From Nostoc sp. NMS7 (lineage in GTDB: Bacteria > Cyanobacteriota > Cyanobacteriia > Cyanobacteriales > Nostocaceae): a stretch of 64,000 nucleotides of DNA. This document shows positions 56,581-64,000 of this stretch, one piece after another. Each line of letters opens with the position of its first letter. The first letter of the stretch is position 1. The notes under the pieces were generated by a model. That model was not told the DNA's origin, did not search any database, and worked only from the letters and a program-made list of their open reading frames with translations. The position numbers were made by a program, and so were the translations under genes. The stretch spans positions 1 to 64,000 of the forward strand of contig NZ_JABXKJ010000206.1 in NCBI RefSeq assembly GCF_017115085.1. Reading direction: 5' to 3'.

Positions 56581-59217
56581 CTAGAGCGTTGGCCGTTTAC
56601 TTTCGAGGATTTCTGTTGCCAGCTTTGCAGAAACCGGGCGGTAAAATAAAAAGCCCTGTACATCGTCACAGTCGATAGATTTCAAAAACTCCAGTTCTTC
56701 TTGTTTTTCTACCCCTTCGGCTGTCAACTTGAATCCCAAGCTGTGTCCCATGCCAACTATGGCCTTGATAATATAAGCTACTTTCACATCCTGCGTCAAA
56801 TCTTGAATAAAAGACTTATCTATTTTCAGATTGTGGCATGGCAAATGCTGGAGGCGCGACAGCGAGGAATAACCCGTACCAAAGTCATCAATGGAGATGG
56901 AAACACCCATTTGCTGTAGATCCTTTAACACCTTCCTGGTAAAATCTAAATCTTCAACGGCTGTGCTTTCGGTAATTTCTAATTCTAAAAAGCGTGGCTC
57001 CAGCCCTGTTTGTTCTAAAACTTCCGCTATAGTCTCCAGCAATTTGGGTTGACGGAACTGTTTAAGAGAAAGATTAACAGCGATCGTTATGGGTGGCAAT
57101 CCGGCATCTTGCCAGGTTTTATTTTGGCTACAGGCTGTCCGCAACACCCATTCACCGATGGGGACAATTAATCCACTTTCTTCAGCGAGGGGAATGAAGA
57201 CACTGGGTGCAATCAACCCCATCTCTGGGTGCTGCCAACGCAACAGAGCCTCCGTACCAGTAATTTCTTCTGTGGCAATGTTCACACGAGGCTGATAGTA
57301 CACCGTAAATTCTTTGCGTTCTAGGGCATAGCGCAAGCTCTTTTCTAAACTCAGGAGTTCAGGATTTTTAGCGCTTAGGGAAACACTGTAGAATTGGTAG
57401 TTATTCCGCCCTTTGTCCTTGGCGTAATACAAAGCGGCATCTGCGTGCTGGATTAGTGTTTCGGCGTCAGGACTGTTGTTATCAAGCAACGCAATACCGA
57501 GGCTGGCAGTCACATAAAGTTCATGCTCTTGGAGATAGAAAGCATCCTCTAAGGCTTGTAAAATTCTGTACGCCACCAGAGTTACTTCTTCAATATCATT
57601 GACTCGCGGGAGTAAGATAGTGAACTCATCGCCTCCCCAACGGGCTATAGTGTCTCCGCCTCTGAGTGAGTCATTTAATCTTTGAGCGACGCTTTGTAAT
57701 AATTGATCTCCCAGAGTGTGCCCCAGAGTGTCATTAATCACCTTGAAACGATCCAGGTCAAGGAAGATTACAGCTAAACTTTCGCCATTCCGAGTGGCAT
57801 TAGGCACGGTTTTACTGAGCAGCTCATTAAATAGTACGCGATTGGGCAACCCTGTCAGCACGTCATGGAGGGCTTGATAGCGAATCTTTTCTTCTACTAG
57901 CTGACGCTGCCGCGTACCAATGATACTAGCGGCCATCGTCAAAAGAGTAGATTCTTCGTGCGTTGACCAATGACGCTCAAAAGTGCAGTCTGCCAAGCCA
58001 AGGTATCCCCAAAACTCATTTTCCAAGCGAAAAGGCACCAGAAGAAGGGATTTAATCCCATCTCTAATCAGGAATTCTTGTTCGGTGACAGGAAAATTTT
58101 GAGTGAGTCCGTTAATCGACTCGCCGCTAGAGAGAACACTGTACCAACGGGCTAATCCAGAAGCTTCATAAAGCTGATTCTGCCAATGGTGGTGGGTAGA
58201 TTTAATCGAGGGGTGCGTCCATTCAAACTGGAGGCTGACTGCTATTTCCCCTGTAACAGGATGGGGATGGTTCTGAAAGAGATAGGCACGATCTACCTTG
58301 GCAGCTTCGCCCAGTACAGCTAAAGCTCGATGAATACCAGTTTCGTAATTGATTTCCCTGAGCAAATAATTGGCAGCTTCCGCAACTGCTTGTAGTAAGC
58401 GATCGCGCTGGCGCAGTTCAGCTGTAGCTTGCTTTTGCTCTGTAATATCCCTAATAATAAAAGTTCTAATTAAATCACTTTCAGGAAGGTAGAGAACGGA
58501 TTGTTCAAAAACTTCTGCGCCTACTTCCACTTCTCGCACAAAAGATTTTTTTTCTAGATTGTTAACTCCACTCAATAGTCCTGTTAAGATCGGATGTTGC
58601 GTCCCAACTTCCCTGAGTTTGGGAAATTTGAGAGTTGCAGCTGGATTAAGATAAGTAACTGTTCCCTCGAAATCCATTTCAACAATTGGATTGGGGATGA
58701 GTTCAGGAAAGGATGCTAGGCGAGCTAGGGTGGATTTAGTAGCTGCTTCAAAGTTAGGATCGATAGCTAAGGTTTGAAAAGGATAAGTAGGACTGGCTTG
58801 GTCTGATAGGAAACCAGATAAGTCTTCAACATCGCCAGATTCTGAAAAGACTTGTTCAGAAATGTCGGAAACAGCATAATATTTAGCCTGAGCTTTATTA
58901 CTGCCAAAGGCAATGATATCTCCATTTCTGAGATTATGAGAAAAGCATTTAATGCCATTCACAAATAAGCCATTAGTACTTGCTTTTCCCTTGTAGTTGC
59001 CATCAATAATCTGGAAGCCGTATTGGTCAGTCTCTGGAACAGTTACTCGCAATAAAATTGCATGTTGCATTGATACTGACCGGGAAGCCAAGACAATAGT
59101 GTTTGCGGGATGCCGCCCCAGAGAATAAGTAGTCTCTTGCAAGAGGACAGTTCGTTCCCCTTCCAGGTCTTGGATGACCAACAGATGGCGTATTTTTTCC
59201 CCCTCATTTCCTAGCAT
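56581..59217 (-). CDS. FHA-PAS-GAF-GGDEF-EAL signalling protein
   Basis: An 878-residue cyclic-di-GMP protein. Domains in order: FHA (about 12-115, SLGRHPANTIVL, SVSMQHAIL), PAS (about 160-265), GAF (about 280-430), GGDEF (about 440-600) with ARWGGDEFTILL near 525 and an I-site RGGD five residues before it, then EAL (about 620-870) with TGTEALLRWQHPEMG, NLSLKQF and DDFGTGYSSLS. Both catalytic motifs are intact, so it may both make and break c-di-GMP, or one may be regulatory. The FHA domain suggests control by Ser/Thr kinases. No membrane segment. Confidence 0.93.
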   Translation of the reverse strand: MLGNEGEKIRHLLVIQDLEGERTVLLQETTYSLGRHPANTIVLASRSVSMQHAILLRVTVPETDQYGFQIIDGNYKGKASTNGLFVNGIKCFSHNLRNGDIIAFGSNKAQAKYYAVSDISEQVFSESGDVEDLSGFLSDQASPTYPFQTLAIDPNFEAATKSTLARLASFPELIPNPIVEMDFEGTVTYLNPAATLKFPKLREVGTQHPILTGLLSGVNNLEKKSFVREVEVGAEVFEQSVLYLPESDLIRTFIIRDITEQKQATAELRQRDRLLQAVAEAANYLLREINYETGIHRALAVLGEAAKVDRAYLFQNHPHPVTGEIAVSLQFEWTHPSIKSTHHHWQNQLYEASGLARWYSVLSSGESINGLTQNFPVTEQEFLIRDGIKSLLLVPFRLENEFWGYLGLADCTFERHWSTHEESTLLTMAASIIGTRQRQLVEEKIRYQALHDVLTGLPNRVLFNELLSKTVPNATRNGESLAVIFLDLDRFKVINDTLGHTLGDQLLQSVAQRLNDSLRGGDTIARWGGDEFTILLPRVNDIEEVTLVAYRILQALEDAFYLQEHELYVTASLGIALLDNNSPDAETLIQHADAALYYAKDKGRNNYQFYSVSLSAKNPELLSLEKSLRYALERKEFTVYYQPRVNIATEEITGTEALLRWQHPEMGLIAPSVFIPLAEESGLIVPIGEWVLRTACSQNKTWQDAGLPPITIAVNLSLKQFRQPKLLETIAEVLEQTGLEPRFLELEITESTAVEDLDFTRKVLKDLQQMGVSISIDDFGTGYSSLSRLQHLPCHNLKIDKSFIQDLTQDVKVAYIIKAIVGMGHSLGFKLTAEGVEKQEELEFLKSIDCDDVQGFLFYRPVSAKLATEILESKRPTL

Positions 59218-60211
59218 TGCTGTTCCTCAAATTATTATATTTTTATGTCTGAGTCGGAAAAATACTACTCCGATAAGTTCCAATACACTTGGTTAAGGCT
59301 TGCTCCTCCCTAACCTTTCTTAAAAAGGAGGGAATTAAGTCACCCTTTTTAAGGCTACACTGTACACAAAAGTCCTAAAATCCTTACCTGGGAAGATACG
59401 AGCCTTAGTAGGCATGGTTTTGAGTTGAGCCAGGGTATTATCAATAGTACCAGCTTATTGATATAAAACTCAGCCAAATCAAGAATTTGAAAAATAATTT
59501 TCTGTTATTTTGCGTCCATTAGATTCCCAACTCAAGTTGTGTGTACACTGTATGGGTTTGACCCCTTTTTAGCTCGATTTTTTCAGATATCAACTATCTA
59601 TTAGCTTGTTTACTAATTGTCACTTATTTAATGTCATGAAAATGACTAAATGGGGCAAAAGTTAGTAAATAGAACTAATTAAGAGTAATTATCAGCTTTT
59701 TATTTACTGTTAATTAACTCTTCATCTATATCATCCAACCTGAGTCTTTATTAGGATACCCAGATTAACAATTCAAAATTCACAATTCAAAATTATTGCA
59801 TTGAAAAGAGTTTCAGACTCTTATTTAAACCCCGATGGTTCTTGACTTATGCCGAGCGCAGCCGAGGTAGCTTGTCGTACCACTTCGTGGAAGCAAGCTA
59901 CGCGTAGCGTCCCGCTTTTTAAGGACTGTAGCTTGCTTAGAGCAGGGTAACTGAGAGCAGCGCCTTGCGTATTTTTCCCCCGTTGTGGCGACTGCGGAAA
60001 CGGAAGAGGAGTCACTCCGCCTGCGAGCTACGTCTAAAGGAAAGGAGAATGGGAGCATCTCAATGAGTGTAAAAAGCCTTGTAAAACCTCACCCCAACCC
60101 TTCGACAAGCTCAGGGCATCGCTTATTAAGGAGAGGGAGCAAGAATCTTGTTTCTCATCTGGTATATTTGCTTTCACTGAGATGCTCCCAAGGAGAATAA
60201 ACCGCTAAATT
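59218..60211. other. Intergenic region rich in repeats, no gene seen
   Basis: It holds an AATTCAAAATTCACAATTC tandem (59765-59795), a GTACCACTTCGTGGAAGC repeat mosaic (59861-59915), CCCTTCGACAAGCTCAGGGCA (about 60098), and a GTACACAAAAGTCCTAAAA end near 59350 like that near 21100. Short frames across 59820-60200 are repeat readings, not genes. Confidence 0.6.
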
Positions 60212-61996
60212 TTAAAATGGATTATAAAATAAACTAAAATACAGACCGTTTTCTTGTAATGTTCTCTCATTTGAGTTCACAGATATTAAAGGAATGCCCC
60301 AGTCAAGACGAACGGTGAAGCGATCGCTCTGTGACCAACGCAACCCCAGACCAACAGCTGCTAAAGTATTATGATCGGGATTCTTTATACCAGAACTATT
60401 CCAGCCAACACCAAAATCCACAAAGGGGACAACCTGTAAAATGCTATCTATCTGCGGTAAGCGCAGAATCGGTACTTGAACTTCCGCAGAAACAAAAGTG
60501 CCATTATCCGTTAGCAGGTAATCTTGACGGTAGCCGCGAACGCTATCCTGCCCACCTAAGCCAAATTGCTCTAAAGGCAAAAGTGTTCTGGATGCGAGTT
60601 GCGTATTTAAACGAAGTAATAGTAAGGTTTCAGGAGCTAAAAGGCGTGCCCACTGCGCTTGCCCTTGCCAAGCAAAAAAACGACTATCGGGAGGATTTTG
60701 ATTAATCGTCGCATTCAACGCATCTATACCCAAACTGAATTGAGAACGTAGGGCGATGACTTCATGGCTGTTACGACTCGTCCATTCTTGAAAAAATCGC
60801 AACGCAGATACCCTAGTGCGTCCCTGTTCATCAGCGCCTAAACCGGGGAAAGGGATTCGCTCTATATCAAGATAAGAGGCTTCACTTTCGCGTCGGGAGG
60901 CTGTCAACCCCAAGACGAATTCTTGTGTAGGAGTTTGAACTATGGGCTGGCGAAATGTTAGTTCGTAATAGCGAGAAGCCGATTGGATATCTAAAATGTT
61001 GAAAGGAGGTTCAATGACATTACTCGACGTAGTGCCATAGTTGAAAGTGAGGGTTCCGTTCTTGGGATTGAGTGGTAATGTATAGCTGACGTCAAAGGAG
61101 TTACTACCATCGGTATTAGTATAACCTAGACCCAGAGAGTCTCCCAGCCCCAATAGGTTGGCTTCATTCAATTGTAATCGACGGCGGAAACTGCCTACAC
61201 TAGGCGATCGCCCATTATCAAGAACTATTGGGCTACTAAAGGTTTTTGCCTCAGTGATCTTAACTTCTAAGAGATTCACACCAGTCTGCGATCCTGCTGA
61301 GAGTTCAGCAGAGACGTTTTGAATCAAAGGATTAAGTTGCAAAAGTTGCAGTGCCTCTAGTAGACGCTGACGATTCAGAGGCGGTGATGTCGCTATTGCT
61401 AGTCGGCTGCGGACATAATTCGGATTCAACCGCCGAGTCCCAGTTACCTGGATATCTTCTAATTTACCTTCGACCACCTGAATTTTGACAACACCGGATT
61501 GGATTGTTTGCGGTGGAATATACGCACCAGAAGTAATGTAACCATTTTTGAGGTATAGATCAGTGATTTTAGAACGTGCTTGATACACTTCAGCCAGCGA
61601 GATCGGCCGTTTGGTAAATTCAGCAGTGGCTTTAGCTAACTCTTCGGGACTGAAAACTGTGCTACCAACAACTTCAAACCGTTCAACAACAATAGTTTGA
61701 GGAAAGTTGCCAGGAATTGGTTCCTCTGGTTTGGGAGTTGGGGCAGAGGGGGGAAATAGTTCTGCTGGTGGGGGGAGTGGCTGTGGCAGTTCCGGTGAGG
61801 GAAGTGGCGAAGGTACCGGTGGTTGGACATCCTGTGGTGGTGGGAGTTTTTGCGACAAGATGAAATTACTAGTTGGTAATTGTCTAGTATCAATAGCCTG
61901 AGCTTTCACTGGACTAAAAGATATGCTGCTGAGTAATAGAAGCATATTCAGAGGTAAGCAGGACACTATAAGATTCTGAGGATATTTATTAATCAT
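60212..61996 (-). CDS. TpsB-type outer-membrane transporter (ShlB/FhaC family)
   Basis: A 594-residue two-partner secretion transporter. A signal peptide (about 1-34) and a Pro-rich linker (52-95, PPPAELFPPSAPTPKPEEP) lead to two POTRA domains (about 105-185 with FEVVGSTVFSPEELAKATAEF, and 185-265) and a 16-strand barrel ending ENGLYFSLFYNPF with the terminal aromatic. It should export a large TpsA adhesin or hemolysin across the outer membrane. No TpsA gene lies within 2 kb on either side. The VRGYRQD motif of the barrel loop L6 is intact. Confidence 0.92.
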   Translation of the reverse strand: MINKYPQNLIVSCLPLNMLLLLSSISFSPVKAQAIDTRQLPTSNFILSQKLPPPQDVQPPVPSPLPSPELPQPLPPPAELFPPSAPTPKPEEPIPGNFPQTIVVERFEVVGSTVFSPEELAKATAEFTKRPISLAEVYQARSKITDLYLKNGYITSGAYIPPQTIQSGVVKIQVVEGKLEDIQVTGTRRLNPNYVRSRLAIATSPPLNRQRLLEALQLLQLNPLIQNVSAELSAGSQTGVNLLEVKITEAKTFSSPIVLDNGRSPSVGSFRRRLQLNEANLLGLGDSLGLGYTNTDGSNSFDVSYTLPLNPKNGTLTFNYGTTSSNVIEPPFNILDIQSASRYYELTFRQPIVQTPTQEFVLGLTASRRESEASYLDIERIPFPGLGADEQGRTRVSALRFFQEWTSRNSHEVIALRSQFSLGIDALNATINQNPPDSRFFAWQGQAQWARLLAPETLLLLRLNTQLASRTLLPLEQFGLGGQDSVRGYRQDYLLTDNGTFVSAEVQVPILRLPQIDSILQVVPFVDFGVGWNSSGIKNPDHNTLAAVGLGLRWSQSDRFTVRLDWGIPLISVNSNERTLQENGLYFSLFYNPF

Positions 61997-62611
61997 CGCA
62001 CTTGACTATTTTTTGTCAGAAACTATGGAATTATACGGCGACTGCTTCAAATGTGAATCTTACTTCATCTTTTGTCGCTAAAGTTGATATCTGGGGCAAA
62101 TTTCAATTTACAGCTATTTTTAGGTAAATAGACTCATGCTTTTGGGGCACAGCAATGTTCTATACAACAGATGTGGTTCAAATACATGAAAACTGCTGTA
62201 AATGTAATATTTGTTTAGCCAGGGGAGTGTTAATGCAGACTTGAAAGGATCGATGACGTTCGATCTGCATAAGCAAGCAGATATGATGGTTTCGGCTATT
62301 GTTTGCGTAAGTCCTGCTAGAGTATTTGGATAAATCAGGATTTTGTGTATGGCGTGATCCAGGTTACACTTATTACTTCAGAAGTTAAGCAAAAACGGTG
62401 TTGCTGAATCAAGGGATGATTCTTGTGGGGTGGGCATCTTGCCCGCCCCAAAATACAAGGGACGGGCAAGATGCCCATCCCACAAAACTAGCAAAATCAT
62501 CCCGCAAATATGCAACGCCACAAAAACATTTAGACAAACAAAGTGTTGCGATCGCAGATTAAGCATTATCGAGTTTATTAAACCTCTCATCAGTTTTTCA
62601 AACAATAATCC
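61997..62611. other. Intergenic region with a long nested hairpin
   Basis: At 62413-62503 outer arms GGGATGATT/AATCATCCC enclose TGGGGTGGGCATCTTGCCCG and its near-complement (CGGGCAAGATGCCCATCCCA). TTGTTTGCGTAAGTCCT at 62299-62315 is a single end of the AGGACTTACGCA family. No gene seen; TpsB and SWIM genes point the same way. Confidence 0.7.
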
Positions 62612-63709
62612 TTACGTGCCTTCAATTGCTTCTTCCACCCTGCCTAAACGCCCTAGCATTGTGAGATACTGCTGGGTTTGCCCTTCCGCTTCTGCTAAAT
62701 AGAGGTATTCTTGGTAACGTTCCTGACGTTCGAGAATTTTCAGGCGAATTAGTGCCAAATCATCAGCATAATCTGGAACGTCTTCTTCCCAAGCTCCCCT
62801 TTCGGTGATATTACCTTGGAGAACTTGCACCAGTGGCGGATAATCCCAACCTTGGCGTAAAACCTCCATAACTATACCAAAATCAGCATTCCACTCATCT
62901 TGCCAAGCTTCTAAATTTATTTGAATATCAACTTTTTCTTCTGGTGTCAGTTCGGCAGTGAGAATTGCTTCACACCAGGCATTGTTTAATTGCCCGACAA
63001 TTTGATCATTTTCCGCGCCGTATTCTGCAACATCGTCCCAATTTTCCACACAGGTAGAAGTAATTGCTTCCAAAATAGCGATCGCATTTTCACCTTGTCC
63101 CCGTTCGCTAAAATCTACCGCAGTTTGCACTACACTTAGCAATTTATCGGCAATCGGAGCTTCTTCGTACCCCTCTTCAAAGTAGCGCACGGTATCCCGG
63201 AGAATCTGCCGGACTTGCCCCCGAAAGGGAATCGGATCAATAGTACTGCGGCGCATGAATTTTGTGGTTGTTTGCTTGTCATCTGGATTAGTCATCCAGT
63301 TGACATGGCGCTCAATCGTGTCAATTAGTGGTAAATATTCTGTTACCAATTCTTGCAGCAGCCTTTGAGTTTGGATATAATCTAGGCGATTTAGTAGTTG
63401 TTCTAGGGTGGGGCGTTGCTGAATATTTTCTGAGTTACGCGCACAGACGAGCATTGTCGCTACAACGTGTTTACACCACCCTTCAAGGTCGTAATCACAG
63501 GTACAGCTTACTGAAAACCCACTGCGATCGAAACTCACATTGACATGATCAGGTGTAGCTTGACTGCCTGCAACATCTGCCTGAAGCAGATCACCACGTT
63601 GGGCAACAGCATTGACAGCACCAGCCTCATAGTATGCCTCGCCCTGCTGGAAAGATTTGGCGTTAGCATGACGGCGGATAGTAAATTCGCTAATTTGGGG
63701 AATAGACAT
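62612..63709 (-). CDS. SWIM zinc-finger protein
   Basis: From ATG 63709 (MSIPQISEF; an upstream ATG at 63742 is possible) it has 365 residues. The SWIM motif FSVSCTCDYDLEGWCKHVVATML (CxC-x7-CxH, about residue 70) predicts DNA or protein binding. The remainder is helical and repeat-like (ENAIAILEAITSTCVENWDDV; LIRLKILERQERYQEYLYLAEAEGQTQQYLTMLGRLGRVEEAI), similar to the helical part of bacterial SWIM proteins that sit near helicases. No helicase is adjacent. Function unknown. Confidence 0.87.
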   Translation of the reverse strand: MSIPQISEFTIRRHANAKSFQQGEAYYEAGAVNAVAQRGDLLQADVAGSQATPDHVNVSFDRSGFSVSCTCDYDLEGWCKHVVATMLVCARNSENIQQRPTLEQLLNRLDYIQTQRLLQELVTEYLPLIDTIERHVNWMTNPDDKQTTTKFMRRSTIDPIPFRGQVRQILRDTVRYFEEGYEEAPIADKLLSVVQTAVDFSERGQGENAIAILEAITSTCVENWDDVAEYGAENDQIVGQLNNAWCEAILTAELTPEEKVDIQINLEAWQDEWNADFGIVMEVLRQGWDYPPLVQVLQGNITERGAWEEDVPDYADDLALIRLKILERQERYQEYLYLAEAEGQTQQYLTMLGRLGRVEEAIEGT

Positions 63710-63875
63710 CGAGCGATCGCCTGTGTAAATCCTCTGGATCAATCTTAAATCCAGCTTAGGTGTTAGCCTAAGGTGCTGTAAAGAAATTCCCAGTTATGGG
63801 CATTGGAAAATCGGGAATGAAGCATTGTAAATGCGTCAATAATCTCTTCCCCTGCTTCCCCTATCTCTCTAGTTG

Positions 63876-64000
63876 AGCTTCTGAACTCGGCACTTCAAGC
63901 TTAGAACTCGGAACTTCAAGCTTAGAACTCGGAACTTCAAGCTTAGAACTCGGAACTTCAAGCTTAGAACTCGGAACTTCAAGCTTAGAACTCGGAACTT
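63876..64000. repeat. 21-bp tandem repeat reaching the window edge
   Basis: About six units, the first degenerate (CTGAACTCGGCACTTC) and the rest identical, each with AAGCTTAGAACTCGGAACTT; the array may continue past 64000. No spacers, so not CRISPR. Confidence 0.93.

Noticed and set aside
60331..60705. 124-codon plus-strand frame
   Set aside because: Antisense of the conserved TpsB barrel.
63876..64000. Possible CRISPR array
   Set aside because: Units are directly adjacent without spacers, and there are no cas genes in the window.

Overview
The window is chromosomal DNA of a filamentous, Nostoc-type cyanobacterium. This rests on the very frequent HIP1 octamer GCGATCGC, a large Mg-chelatase H subunit, the ClpR/ClpP pair, an Hfq of cyanobacterial type beside dapF, a cold-shock-type RRM protein with a glycine-rich tail, and many small palindromic repeats of the kind that crowd Nostoc genomes. 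I see no rRNA, tRNA or CRISPR array.

Layout. 1-3300: a group II intron 5' end lies inside a tnpB relic that abuts a PAS/GAF sensor kinase. 3500-9900: Uma2 nuclease, an alkylation-repair pair (ada and an AlkA-type glycosylase), a degenerate HMA protein, divergent dapF/hfq, and a candidate papain-fold toxin with a possible immunity partner. 10000-21000: Kef-type antiporter, YhdJ-type DNA methyltransferase, membrane glycosyltransferase, HicB-like antitoxin, Mg-chelatase H subunit, cell-wall amidase. 21300-26000 is accessory: a nuclease-like protein, a membrane GTPase, a YgiT-type zinc protein and a decayed OLD-family ATPase/TOPRIM gene. 26200-38500: typA, a Panacea antitoxin with a nonsense-mutated toxin, hemerythrin, M20 amidase, pentapeptide protein, Ser/Thr kinase, rpsU, the RRM protein, a broken TPR gene and a REC-histidine kinase.

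38700-41400 holds a group II intron of about 2.5 kb. Its reverse transcriptase-maturase-HNH protein carries one in-frame amber codon, and it sits after the first 66 codons of a solute-binding lipoprotein gene whose remainder is missing. 41700-48900: aminotransferase, J-domain protein, clpR-clpP3, two tandem VWA proteins and a RelE/ParE-like toxin-antitoxin pair. 49250-51800 is a rearranged toxin-antitoxin zone: a duplicated antitoxin joined to a VWA tail at a HIP1 site, a truncated VapC, and two secreted proteins of unknown role. 51850-63700: GNAT acetyltransferase coupled to murF, a TIR-bounded 451-bp element, TerB-like protein, an HDAC-fold amidohydrolase, a FHA-PAS-GAF-GGDEF-EAL protein, a TpsB transporter without its substrate, and a SWIM protein. 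A tandem repeat closes the window.

The main theme is gene decay and mobile DNA around toxin-antitoxin and nuclease genes. At least eight coding regions are interrupted or truncated. The most interesting items are the intron nested in tnpB, the amber-split intron protein beside an orphan 5' exon, the papain-fold pair, and several short repeat families, some of them inserted in-frame into essential-type genes. All family assignments come from reading motifs by eye; no search was run.
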